A stretch of DNA of 12,374 bases from Candidatus Nitrosotenuis sp. (GCA_023252015.1 JAHEXS010000024.1:1-12374); one strand, 5' to 3'; counted from the first letter of the stretch, positions 1 through 6,412 are shown. The notes: generated by a model from the letters alone, not told the origin. Numbers and translations are program-made.

Positions 1-283
1 TTGTGAGGATGTGTTACATTCATTCTGATCCCAACAGCCTTCTAGTTGTAAAATATCTGGTTATTATGACATAACCACGTCTCCTAAATTATAGTCAAAA
101 TTAGCAAATTTTCATAGATCCGAATCTGATATTTTCCAAATGCGAAACTTTTGCCATAGCTCAGATCGTGAAACAGTATTGAATCATCTTTCCATCATGC
201 TCTTTGCTCTTCATTGCTTGGCAATTCAAGAGATCTCGCGAATATAGAAAAATGTTTGTCCTGACTGGAATAACGCGACAAAA
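1..283. other. Left-edge stretch without a firm gene
   Basis: I see no convincing complete gene here. On the minus strand an ATG at 23-21 could begin a gene that leaves the window; only about seven codons are visible, so nothing can be said about its product. A TATA-like element (agatatttt, minus strand, about 50-58) lies about 31 bp before that ATG, and the 18-bp palindrome at 59-76 abuts it upstream. The rest (77-283) is the region downstream of the thiL-type gene and holds only very short reading frames. Confidence 0.4.
59..76. promoter_or_regulatory. 18-bp palindrome, possible operator (copy 1)
   Basis: GGTTATTATGACATAACC has 6-bp inverted arms GGTTAT/ATAACC around a 6-bp centre. It shares 14 of 18 bases, including both arms, with the palindrome at 6421-6438. 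It sits directly upstream of a TATA-like element on the minus strand. An operator role is inferred from symmetry, recurrence and placement. Confidence 0.35.
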
Positions 284-1225
284 TCAGTTTCTAAAGTGCA
301 GCCAGCCGCCGGACTTGATTTTCTTGTTCTTTTCTGCAAGAAACACACCGCAGCCTTTTTCGACTCGGCCTATCTCAATTAGAGGAATTTTGTTCAGTTT
401 TGCAATTTGTCTTATTTTTTTTAGATTTCTCTGGGGTACAGTTCCAACAATTTCGTATTCCTCGCCTCCGTTGAAGACCAAATCCATCATGTCCAGTCTG
501 TTTTGTGCAGCAAATTGTTCCAGCTCAGAGTCCTTTGGAAGATTGGTGATTACAAATTTCTTCTTACTCTGGGATGCCATCTCAACCAGTGTGGTTGAAA
601 GCCCGTCGCTAGAGTCCATTGCCGATGATATGTATCTGCCTGCTGAAACCCCAAACTCTAGTCTTGGAGCGGGATGATACACCGCGTTTTTTATTTTCCT
701 GGCAAACTTCTGCTCTGCCTTTTTCTTTTTCAAAAGCAGTTTTAGTCCTGCAGATGTATTGCCAAACGGACCAGTCACTATGATAGAGTCGCCAATTTTT
801 GCGCCACTCCTTCGTACTATGTCATGAGAAATTCCGAAAACTGACACCGACATGACTAATTCCTTTCCTTCGTTTGTGTCCCCGCCAAGGATCATAAACC
901 CAAACTCCCTTGACGCGTCTGAAAACCCATCTGCAACTTCCTTTATTTTTTTTGCAGAGTATTTTCTTGGTATTGCAACTGAAATGATTCCGTATAGCGG
1001 CCGCACACCTTTTGCCGCAAAATCAGAAACGCACGCAACCACGCTCTTTCGCGCAGCCTCGGAGAGTTTCATCCCTGGGGGGATGTCCGTACTTTCAACC
1101 AAAGTATCGGTCTTGATCACGCCAAGATTTTTGCCAAGCCTAAACGTTTCAACGTCCTCTGCAGTTTTGTTGCCAACGCTTTTCTGAAATATTTTGATTA
1201 TTTCTTTTTCATCTAGTTTGGTCAT
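284..1225 (-). CDS. thiL: Thiamine-monophosphate kinase (ThiL-type, AIR synthase-like)
   Basis: This 313-residue protein matches the PurM/ThiL fold and the usual ThiL length. ThiL phosphorylates thiamine monophosphate with ATP to give thiamine diphosphate in the cytosol. Visible family motifs are VSDFAAKG (residues 67-74), GGDT (114-117), MDSSDGL (203-209), GGEEYE (253-258) and a C-terminal GGWLHF. The start ATG lies inside the end of the upstream mutase gene (17-nt overlap), so the two are very likely co-transcribed and translationally coupled. Oddity: the GDD that normally begins the metal/ATP-binding N-terminus reads GKN (about 31-33), though the following TDTLVESTD block is kept. It could therefore be a divergent ThiL or another AIR synthase-related kinase. 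Confidence 0.85.
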   Translation of the reverse strand: MTKLDEKEIIKIFQKSVGNKTAEDVETFRLGKNLGVIKTDTLVESTDIPPGMKLSEAARKSVVACVSDFAAKGVRPLYGIISVAIPRKYSAKKIKEVADGFSDASREFGFMILGGDTNEGKELVMSVSVFGISHDIVRRSGAKIGDSIIVTGPFGNTSAGLKLLLKKKKAEQKFARKIKNAVYHPAPRLEFGVSAGRYISSAMDSSDGLSTTLVEMASQSKKKFVITNLPKDSELEQFAAQNRLDMMDLVFNGGEEYEIVGTVPQRNLKKIRQIAKLNKIPLIEIGRVEKGCGVFLAEKNKKIKSGGWLHFRN

Positions 1226-2489
1226 GGCTTTCTTTTACTAGAGCGGTTATATCTTTTTGAATCGTTTTTGCTTTTTGCAAATCGTTTGACTCTACAGAAA
1301 TTCGTACAATGTCTTCTGTGTTTGACTTTCTCACCAATCCCCACGTGTCTTCATCGACTACTACCTTTATTCCGTCAATTGCTATGATATCACTGAATCT
1401 ACCTTTTAGCTTTTTCTGGAATTTTTCCAGTATCTTCTCATGCAGATTCGACGCTATTCCTATTTTGGCTCTGAGCTGGAAATATCTAGATACAAATCGT
1501 ATTATTTCATCAACCTTTCTCACATCCATTGCAGCGATAAATCCGCTGGTCAGTATTCCGTCGCGGCACATGTTGAATTCAGGAAGTATAAATCCTCCAC
1601 TGCTTCCCTCGCCACCTGCCTGACACTTTTTCTTCAACATCATATCTATGACATTTGCCTCGCCTACCTTTGAGCGGATCACCATCCCACCATTATCCAA
1701 AATGTACTTCTCCACTGAGATGCTTGTGTCGATGCTGAGACAAAATCTCTTGTATCCCAAGTCCAGTGCCTTTGATACCCCAAGTGCAAGCGTAGTGTCT
1801 GGTGATTGTTTTTTGCCATCCTTTACCACTACCAACCTGTCGCCGTCCAAGTCAAACGCAAATCCGATGTCTGCTTTTTTGCTCATTCCAACCAGTTGCG
1901 TTAGATGATCTGCCGTGGGATCTGGTCCCCTTTTTGAGTTTATTACCTTAACCTGGCAGCCAATTGCCCTTAGCAGATTTGGTGCTACATCCAACGCTGC
2001 GCCCCCGCCTACGTCTATTGCAATTTTTGGCCTCTGCTTTACATTTCCAATTATTTTTGTGGCCTCTTGCACGTATTTTGAGGAAATCATGTGTTCTGCG
2101 CCAATTTTTCCCGGACTGTGTTTTTTTTCCCGAAGGATTTTTTCAAATTCTTTTTCGTTTGGCCCCCTGCCTTCTATGATGAACTTGAGCCCGTTCCATT
2201 CCAGCGGATTGTGTGATGATGTGATGATTAGCCCTGCGCCGTACCTGCGGGCCTCCCTGAATACCACTGGTGTTGGCACCATTCCTAAATTGTACACATC
2301 TATTCCATGTTCCAGCAGTGCCGCAATCGCGGTTTCCCGAACTATTTCTCCTGACGGCCTAGTGTCGTTTCCGACTACACATTTTTTTGATTTTATGAGC
2401 GGAGCAAAATTACTGCAAAATTGTAATATGTCTTTTAGTGTAAGGTCGTCTCCAAAAATCCCACGTATCCCAGAAATGGATTTTTTCAA
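1209..2489 (-). CDS. glmM: Phosphoglucosamine/phosphomannomutase family protein
   Basis: A roughly 426-residue alpha-D-phosphohexomutase, the family that interconverts sugar 1- and 6-phosphates; archaeal members act on glucosamine, mannose or glucose phosphates. The four hallmark sites are present: the phosphoserine loop TSSHNP (Ser about 92), the Mg loop DLDGD (about 213-217) followed by Arg, the sugar-binding loop GEGSSGG (about 293-299, unlike the GEQSGH of bacterial GlmM), and the C-terminal phosphate-binding RKSNTE. I chose the TTG at 2489, which gives MKKSISGIRG, because the TATA box at 2513-2520 is centred about 27 bp before it. A TTG at 2498 would add three residues. First gene of a two-gene unit with the thiL-type gene. 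Substrate cannot be settled from the sequence. Confidence 0.85.
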   Translation of the reverse strand: MKKSISGIRGIFGDDLTLKDILQFCSNFAPLIKSKKCVVGNDTRPSGEIVRETAIAALLEHGIDVYNLGMVPTPVVFREARRYGAGLIITSSHNPLEWNGLKFIIEGRGPNEKEFEKILREKKHSPGKIGAEHMISSKYVQEATKIIGNVKQRPKIAIDVGGGAALDVAPNLLRAIGCQVKVINSKRGPDPTADHLTQLVGMSKKADIGFAFDLDGDRLVVVKDGKKQSPDTTLALGVSKALDLGYKRFCLSIDTSISVEKYILDNGGMVIRSKVGEANVIDMMLKKKCQAGGEGSSGGFILPEFNMCRDGILTSGFIAAMDVRKVDEIIRFVSRYFQLRAKIGIASNLHEKILEKFQKKLKGRFSDIIAIDGIKVVVDEDTWGLVRKSNTEDIVRISVESNDLQKAKTIQKDITALVKESHDQTR

Positions 2490-2512
2490 TTGAACCAAAC
2501 CACATATTGCTT

Positions 2513-2520
2513 TTTATAAA
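2513..2520. promoter_or_regulatory. Symmetric TATA box shared by tRNA-Thr and mutase gene
   Basis: TTTATAAA is a perfect palindrome. Its centre is about 27 bp before the tRNA-Thr 5' end on the plus strand and about 27 bp before the TTG at 2489 on the minus strand. Both are the usual archaeal TATA-to-start distance, so one element may serve both directions. Confidence 0.55.
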
Positions 2521-2542
2521 CTCTGATAACACTGCGAACCAT

Positions 2543-2616
2543 GCCTCGATAGCTCAGCCTGGTAGAGCGAACGCCTCGTAAGCGTTAGGTCGCGGGATCA
2601 AATCCCGCTCGAGGCT
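2543..2616 (+). tRNA. tRNA-Thr (CGU anticodon)
   Basis: A full cloverleaf folds by hand. The acceptor stem pairs 2543-2549 with 2609-2615, with T as discriminator at 2616. The D stem is gctc/gagc. The anticodon stem aacgc/gcgtt holds loop ctCGTaa, with the anticodon at 2577-2579 reading ACG codons. The T stem is gcggg/cccgc with loop atcaaat. CCA is not encoded and there is no intron. A palindromic TATA box lies about 27 bp before the 5' end, implying almost no 5' leader. Confidence 0.97.
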
Positions 2617-2641
2617 TAAATCAAATTTCTAAAAAGATCGT

Positions 2642-2722
2642 TTATTGTTCTTCTGGGGCTTCAATATCTAATTCAAGTTCTTTTGCAAGTCCCTGCCACC
2701 ACTTGCTTGTCTGTTCTGTCAT
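2642..2722 (-). CDS. Possible 26-residue peptide
   Basis: ATG at 2722 to TAA at 2644-2642 encodes MTEQTSKWWQGLAKELELDI and six more residues. The peptide would have a Trp-Trp pair, a short amphipathic stretch and an acidic end. A TATA-like ctataag (minus strand, 2751-2757) is centred about 32 bp before the ATG, which would give a leader of a few bases. I do not recognise the product. Against it: very short, and no homologue can be checked here. Confidence 0.4.
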   Translation of the reverse strand: MTEQTSKWWQGLAKELELDIEAPEEQ

Positions 2723-2800
2723 ACTCCCCACTAGTAACGTCAAACCCTCCCTTATAGATCTGTCGGTCGATTGTCTAGATCATCTGGCTTTACACAAATT

Positions 2801-2913
2801 CTATTTTAGATCTACAAAAACAATTTTTGATCCACAAAAACAATTTTAGATCTACAAAAACAATTTTTGATCCACAAAAACAATTTTAGATCTACAAAAA
2901 CAATTTTTGATCT
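2801..2913. repeat. Tandem repeat, 20-bp unit in alternating 40-bp pairs
   Basis: Five full units and a partial sixth of caattttagatctacaaaaa alternating with caatttttgatccacaaaaa. GATC recurs exactly every 20 bp at 2809, 2829, 2849, 2869, 2889 and 2909. Each unit junction contains caaaaa-caa-tttttg, a small hairpin, and tagatcta is itself palindromic. The array starts at the stop codon of the 56-residue membrane protein gene, whose transcript would carry a T5 run per unit, so it may terminate transcription. It also lies upstream of the 26-codon frame. Confidence 0.9.
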
Positions 2914-3083
2914 CAAATTGCTTTTAGTTTCATTTTTGCTTTTCTGTACAAAATAATTGCGAGCGCCCCGCCAGCACATCCCCAAAAGACAGGCCACCGC
3001 AGCGGGTTGTCCATCATGCCTACAAAAGAATAGATCGTCCCGCCAATCAACGCAAAGCCAATCAGTTCTAGGATCTTGCTCAT
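2913..3083 (-). CDS. Small two-helix membrane protein (56 aa)
   Basis: ATG at 3083 to TGA at 2913. The protein begins MSKILELIGFALIGG, has two hydrophobic stretches (about residues 5-23 and 31-46) joined by a loop MMDNPLRWP, and ends with the basic tail YRKAKMKLKAI. It is probably a hairpin-like inner-membrane protein. It resembles the divergent 59-residue protein at 3134-3313 in length, helix spacing, a Pro in the loop, and an AGGAL/AGAL motif in helix 2. A TATA core at 3106-3111 is centred 25 bp before the ATG, so the mRNA is probably leaderless. Function unknown. Another frame over this stretch spans the repeat array and looks non-coding. Confidence 0.7.
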   Translation of the reverse strand: MSKILELIGFALIGGTIYSFVGMMDNPLRWPVFWGCAGGALAIILYRKAKMKLKAI

Positions 3084-3105
3084 GCGTTGCTCAAATGTTG
3101 AAAAG

Positions 3106-3111
3106 ATATAT
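3106..3111. promoter_or_regulatory. Symmetric TATA core between two divergent small genes
   Basis: ATATAT within gatatatt. Its centre is 25-26 bp from the ATG at 3083 (minus strand) and 25-26 bp from the GTG at 3134 (plus strand), so a single TBP site could start both leaderless transcripts. Each flank is A-rich when read towards the box, as a BRE would be. Confidence 0.55.
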
Positions 3112-3133
3112 TGTTTTTTTATCTGTAATATGC

Positions 3134-3313
3134 GTGGACAAGTATCTTCTTGTTATTCTGATATTGCTTGTTGTGGGTATGGGATTTGCAATAATGAAAA
3201 GCCCACCGAGCCTGGAATTGTTCTACGGCCAGCTTGCAGGGGCATTGATCGTAATAGCGTATTCTACAATCAAAAACAGACGAACTCAGCCAAGAGCGAA
3301 GAAACGACGATAA
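3134..3313 (+). CDS. Small two-helix membrane protein (59 aa)
   Basis: GTG at 3134 to TAA at 3311-3313. The protein starts (M)DKYLLVILILLVVGMGFAI, has a loop MKSPPSLELF and a second helix GQLAGALIVIAYS, and ends in a strongly basic tail (KNRRTQPRAKKRR). The GTG is chosen because it lies 25-26 bp from the TATA core; longer upstream extensions in the same frame read through the divergent gene and its promoter. It looks like a diverged partner of the 56-residue protein on the other strand. Its stop codon directly abuts the stop of the convergent regulator gene at 3314. Function unknown. Confidence 0.65.
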   Translation: MDKYLLVILILLVVGMGFAIMKSPPSLELFYGQLAGALIVIAYSTIKNRRTQPRAKKRR

Positions 3314-3595
3314 TTACATGTCTAGACCAAACGATTCTGCTAAATCATGGAATCGTCTGTAGGATTCTAGGTATTGTTTTCCCTTTGTTGTTATGATGTA
3401 GGTGTTTTTTCCATCAAAGTCAATTTTGTTTATTAGTCCTGCACCTGTCAAGTTTTCAACGAATTTTGACAGTCTTGAATGTGACAGATTTGCCTTTGTT
3501 AGAAGGGATGTTACCTTGATGCCTTCCTGACCGCACTGATCAGTAGCTACCAGCAGATCTGCTACAATTTGCATACTGGTCCTATATGTGGTCAT
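3314..3595 (-). CDS. Winged-helix DNA-binding regulator (93 aa)
   Basis: A short winged-helix protein of the type common in Nitrososphaerota (HTH_45/PadR-like size). It begins MTTYRTSMQIVADLLVAT. The helix-turn-helix is around residues 27-55 (VTSLLTKANLSHSRLSKFVENL), followed by the wing GLINKIDFDGKNTYIITTKG and a C-terminal helix YLESYRRFHDLAESFGL that likely dimerises. It is clearly related to the 95-residue protein at 11073-11360 (shared YRTxMQI, KANxSHxRxSK and a terminal GL-x). A TATA-like cttatatcc (about 3617-3625, minus strand) lies about 26 bp before the ATG. Its target is unknown. Confidence 0.85.
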   Translation of the reverse strand: MTTYRTSMQIVADLLVATDQCGQEGIKVTSLLTKANLSHSRLSKFVENLTGAGLINKIDFDGKNTYIITTKGKQYLESYRRFHDLAESFGLDM

Positions 3596-3742
3596 GAGGA
3601 ATGTCCTGATTACTGGGATATAAGGGTATTAATGTTTCTCGTGACCAACATGCGAATGATCCGAGCATTAGGTAATCTAAACGTGAATAATCCATAATGT
3701 CACGATCATATTAATAATGATTCCAGCTTTTTTCCGTTAATC

Positions 3743-4309
3743 TTGTCAAGTCCTGTTCCATGGTATGATGATTTTCTTGGGGTCGCATACAGGTATTTTG
3801 ATCTAAGGATGAACGTAGTCCCGCTGTTCCCTGAAAGAAAAATAGCAAACGATCTGTGGAACCATACAGTCCACTGGTGGAACGATCACGACATCAAGAT
3901 ACGATTTGTAGAAAACGATGACCAGTACTGGTTCATCCTGGGCTCCGACTCCAAAAAGCCTGATCGCAACAGGGGATTCTTCAAGGTTTTACAAAAGTCG
4001 GAAAATTATGAGCGGTTCAAAAAGGGACACGCCGGAGAGGCATACCTTAGATTTTCAGTGTACACCGAAAAAAACTTGGACACCGCAAAGGACGAGACGG
4101 CATGCAACTGCAGCCACCGAAAGGATGATCATGACGGTGTCTGCCTAGTGGAGGCCTGCGACTGTCAAAAGTTTGAAAGCTATGTTCTAAATTTGCTAAA
4201 AAAGAAAAAAACCGTAACCAACATCAAGTTTCTGCAAGAAAAGGACGTAAAGGACGACTCGCTTGCATGGAACTGCCTTTATGTGAACAAGTACAAAAAT
4301 TCCGAATAA
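3743..4309 (+). CDS. Uncharacterised protein with CxCxH-x4-H-x3-C-x4-CxC cluster
   Basis: A 188-residue soluble protein I cannot name. The N-terminal half is rich in Trp, Tyr and charged residues (HWWNDHD about 44-50; PWYDDFLGVAYRYFDLRMNV near the start). A compact Cys/His cluster at residues 121-141 (Cys121, Cys123, His125, His130, Cys134, Cys139, Cys141) would suit a structural zinc or Fe-S site. A lysine-rich segment (KKKKTV) follows. The start is TTG at 3743 with no Shine-Dalgarno; a TATA-like atattaat at about 3708-3715 is 30 bp upstream. It is divergent from the winged-helix gene, with a 147-bp spacer. Its TAA touches the stop of the convergent zinc-finger gene. Confidence 0.75.
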   Translation: MSSPVPWYDDFLGVAYRYFDLRMNVVPLFPERKIANDLWNHTVHWWNDHDIKIRFVENDDQYWFILGSDSKKPDRNRGFFKVLQKSENYERFKKGHAGEAYLRFSVYTEKNLDTAKDETACNCSHRKDDHDGVCLVEACDCQKFESYVLNLLKKKKTVTNIKFLQEKDVKDDSLAWNCLYVNKYKNSE

Positions 4310-4480
4310 CTATTTCTTGTCCAGGTTTACTCGTACGTGCTCCCCTGGATAGTGCTCTCCGAGTCTTTTGGAATAACACGCGCTACACATGACACCGTCG
4401 ATGTTCCATGATTTCATTGGAACGTATTTTTGTACGATCGGACCTTTGCACACGGAACATTTTTCGTCAGCTGTCAACAC
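4310..4480 (-). CDS. Small zinc-finger protein (about 56 aa)
   Basis: From GTG at 4480 (or the next codon, TTG at 4477) to TAG at 4310. The protein reads TADEKCSVCKGPIVQKYVPM, then WNIDGVMCSACYSKRLGEHY, and ends PGEHVRVNLDKK. Two CxxC pairs about 20 residues apart form a treble-clef or zinc-ribbon-like site. A TATA box (ttttatata, minus strand, about 4499-4507) lies 23-26 bp before the two candidate starts, so the message is probably leaderless and the start is ambiguous by one codon. The gene is easy to miss because it has no ATG. It converges on the CxC-cluster gene with no gap. Role unknown; small archaeal proteins of this kind often bind nucleic acid or protein partners. Confidence 0.7.
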   Translation of the reverse strand: MLTADEKCSVCKGPIVQKYVPMKSWNIDGVMCSACYSKRLGEHYPGEHVRVNLDKK

Positions 4481-4498
4481 GATCGAATTTCTAATTTC

Positions 4499-4507
4499 TA
4501 TATAAAA
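4499..4507 (-). promoter_or_regulatory. TATA box of small zinc-finger gene
   Basis: tatataaaa read on the plus strand gives ttttatata on the minus strand, centred 23-26 bp before the GTG/TTG start. Confidence 0.5.
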
Positions 4508-4630
4508 ATGGTACTGCCGATTTCACTTTTGTTAAATATTAGTAGGTTGCAGAAAAATCACGATAGAGCGTCTGGCCATTGTAAATCTCCTGCAATTTTT
4601 ACGTGGTTGGACTTCTATCGTATTTTGTAT

Positions 4631-6382
4631 CTAAAGCAAACTGTTGACAAGCTTTTTGATGCTTTCAATTTCGTCCTCTTCCTGCCTGATTTTCTTGTCT
4701 ATTACTCGCAGCATTGCCTCGTTCCAGACGTGATGCGAAAAAAAGTTATGCTTTGTGTTTGCTATCTCCATTTCGTCATCGACTACCGTGTCCTCTAGGA
4801 ACTTTGTCACAACCACATCCGTTAGTTTGAGGATTCGCTCGTTTAGCTTGTAGCTTTTGAATATTGGCTCTAGCTTCATGACATCCTCTTTGAAATCGAC
4901 CTTGGTCCCAAGGATGCTCTTGTGCAATATTCTAAAGTAAGCGCCGACAAAAAACAGCGTTGCATATCTTTTGGTCTTGTGTCCGCCGCGCTTTCCGTAT
5001 CCGAGTGTCTTTTTTGCGTATTCCTTTACCAAATACGGATACAGCAGTAATCTGTAATCGTCCTTGAGGTTTTCGTTGAACACGTCATCATACTTGCTTC
5101 CGCGCGGCAAAAACTGTGCGGGCGAGCTGTACGATTCGGTCGGCCTCTGCTCGATTCCTGCAACCAGTACCTGGATTGCGTCCTTTGCGACAATTACCTT
5201 TTTGTGATTGTCCGGAAGATACCGATTGTATATGGTGTCGCCGTTGAATTCTGTCTGCTGCGATTTTGTCTTGCTATCAAATGAGCCTGCTTGAATTTCA
5301 TAAAAGTAGCCATAGTTTTCAAGCTGCGATTTTATGGACTTGTGAAAATCCATCAGAGACACCAAGTCTTTTCCCCTGACAGAGTTTTGCGAGTTTCTGT
5401 ATTTTGTTATGTTGTTTTGGTCCAGCTCGTCGTCTGCCTTGATTATGGTAACTGTGATGCTGCCGTCCAGATTGTTGGTTCTCTTTGCATGATCCAAAAT
5501 AGAGTTCGATGTCTGGGCACCGTTGACTATCTGCGGCGCATGCAGCAACATGTTGTTGTCTTCTAATTCCTCAAAATCGTTTACGACAATTGTAATTCCG
5601 TTGTTATAGTAAAAGAACTTGTCAGGCGAATTCTGCAGAGTTTCTCTGATTCCCTTGTTTACGTTTGTCTTAAACTGCATCCACTGCCTGATGTTCGACT
5701 CAAAGACGTAGTCGCGGTTTTTCACCACAAAGTCTGTTAGCTCCCTCAGCTTTAGGATGCCTACAACCGTGTTCTTGTAGTGAATCATTTTTTCTAGCTT
5801 TATGCTGGATTTTTTGCCAGCAGCCGGCTTTTTTATGCGGTCCCAGAGGTTTTGCACAATTTTATCTATATCCAGTATCTCGACTGACTCGTCGCTGTCA
5901 TAGTCGACCTTTTGGTTTGTCACATAGCAGCACTCTACTTTGAGATTTTTTTCCTGAATCTTTGTCACCAAATTGGCAAGCTCAGGACGCATCTTTGTCA
6001 CGTCGCGGTTTAGCAGTATTCTGACGTCTTCTTTGAACTTGGCTATTGCCTCAATGGAATGGGATGTTCCGTATTTTGACTGGAACAGGCGAATCTTGTT
6101 GTCTGAAAAATCAACTGGAAGATACGCGTCTATTCCAAGATCATTTGCTCCGTCTATTATTGCGTCTGCAGCATCGTCCTCTGTTGCCTCGTAAACTCGT
6201 GTTAAAACCCACTGGAGAAAATTGTGGCCCTTTTCGACATCGCTCTTGCCTGCCTCTGTATATTCAATTAGGCTGCCCTGAATATTTTCTGCAAAACCTT
6301 CAAGGGGTTGCTCGCTTTTCTTTTGGAGCAACAGTGCCTGCGAACCTGGAATGTACTCTAATAATCCAGGATTTTTTTCCAT
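4631..6382 (-). CDS. AIPR-family abortive-infection protein, PD-(D/E)xK-like N-terminus
   Basis: A 583-residue protein of the AIPR (abortive infection phage resistance) family. The N-terminal region around residues 66-105 (DAIIDGANDLGIDAYLP, then KIRLFQSKYG) has the spacing of a PD-(D/E)xK nuclease core, with Asp85 of GID and Gln101/Lys103 of QSK as likely active-site residues. The AIPR core follows: FFYYNNGITIVVND (about 256-269), APQIVNGAQTSNSI (about 282-295) and TKYRNSQNSVRGKDL (about 326-340). Family members are phage-defence proteins; a nuclease role is inferred. ATG at 6382 is preferred over the in-frame GTG at 6385. A TATA-like taaatac (6406-6412, minus strand) is about 27 bp upstream and an 18-bp palindrome lies just beyond it. 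No methylase or partner is visible. Confidence 0.85.
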   Translation of the reverse strand: MEKNPGLLEYIPGSQALLLQKKSEQPLEGFAENIQGSLIEYTEAGKSDVEKGHNFLQWVLTRVYEATEDDAADAIIDGANDLGIDAYLPVDFSDNKIRLFQSKYGTSHSIEAIAKFKEDVRILLNRDVTKMRPELANLVTKIQEKNLKVECCYVTNQKVDYDSDESVEILDIDKIVQNLWDRIKKPAAGKKSSIKLEKMIHYKNTVVGILKLRELTDFVVKNRDYVFESNIRQWMQFKTNVNKGIRETLQNSPDKFFYYNNGITIVVNDFEELEDNNMLLHAPQIVNGAQTSNSILDHAKRTNNLDGSITVTIIKADDELDQNNITKYRNSQNSVRGKDLVSLMDFHKSIKSQLENYGYFYEIQAGSFDSKTKSQQTEFNGDTIYNRYLPDNHKKVIVAKDAIQVLVAGIEQRPTESYSSPAQFLPRGSKYDDVFNENLKDDYRLLLYPYLVKEYAKKTLGYGKRGGHKTKRYATLFFVGAYFRILHKSILGTKVDFKEDVMKLEPIFKSYKLNERILKLTDVVVTKFLEDTVVDDEMEIANTKHNFFSHHVWNEAMLRVIDKKIRQEEDEIESIKKLVNSLL

Positions 6383-6405
6383 CACGGCTTTGCTCTAGGA
6401 TTACT

Positions 6406-6412
6406 GTATTTA
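6406..6412 (-). promoter_or_regulatory. TATA-like element of AIPR gene
   Basis: taaatac on the minus strand is centred about 27 bp before the ATG at 6382. The palindrome at 6421-6438 begins 9 bp further upstream. Confidence 0.4.

Noticed and set aside
204..677. A 157-codon plus-strand frame at the left end
   Set aside because: Mostly antisense to the thiL-type gene, rich in Phe/Ser runs, with no recognisable motif or promoter.
1915..2493. A 192-codon plus-strand frame opposite the sugar mutase gene
   Set aside because: A shadow of a well-supported gene; it shows no domain, and the mutase motifs on the minus strand are unmistakable.
2801..2913. CRISPR array
   Set aside because: The units are contiguous with no unique spacers of 30-40 bp, and there are no cas genes nearby.
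2812..2997. A 61-codon minus-strand frame running through the tandem repeat
   Set aside because: Its repetitive IVFVD/LKLFL sequence is a by-product of the 20-bp repeat. The other frame over 2913-3083 gives a proper small membrane protein with a TATA box 25 bp upstream.
2957..3133. An upstream extension of the 59-aa membrane protein frame to an ATG at 2957
   Set aside because: It would run antisense through the whole 56-aa gene and through the promoter; its sequence there is Gln/Ser/Cys-rich and unlike a protein domain.
3641..3704. Inverted pair cgtgac/gtcacg in the spacer between the winged-helix gene and the 188-aa gene
   Set aside because: Six-base arms separated by more than 50 bp are expected by chance; no second copy was noticed.
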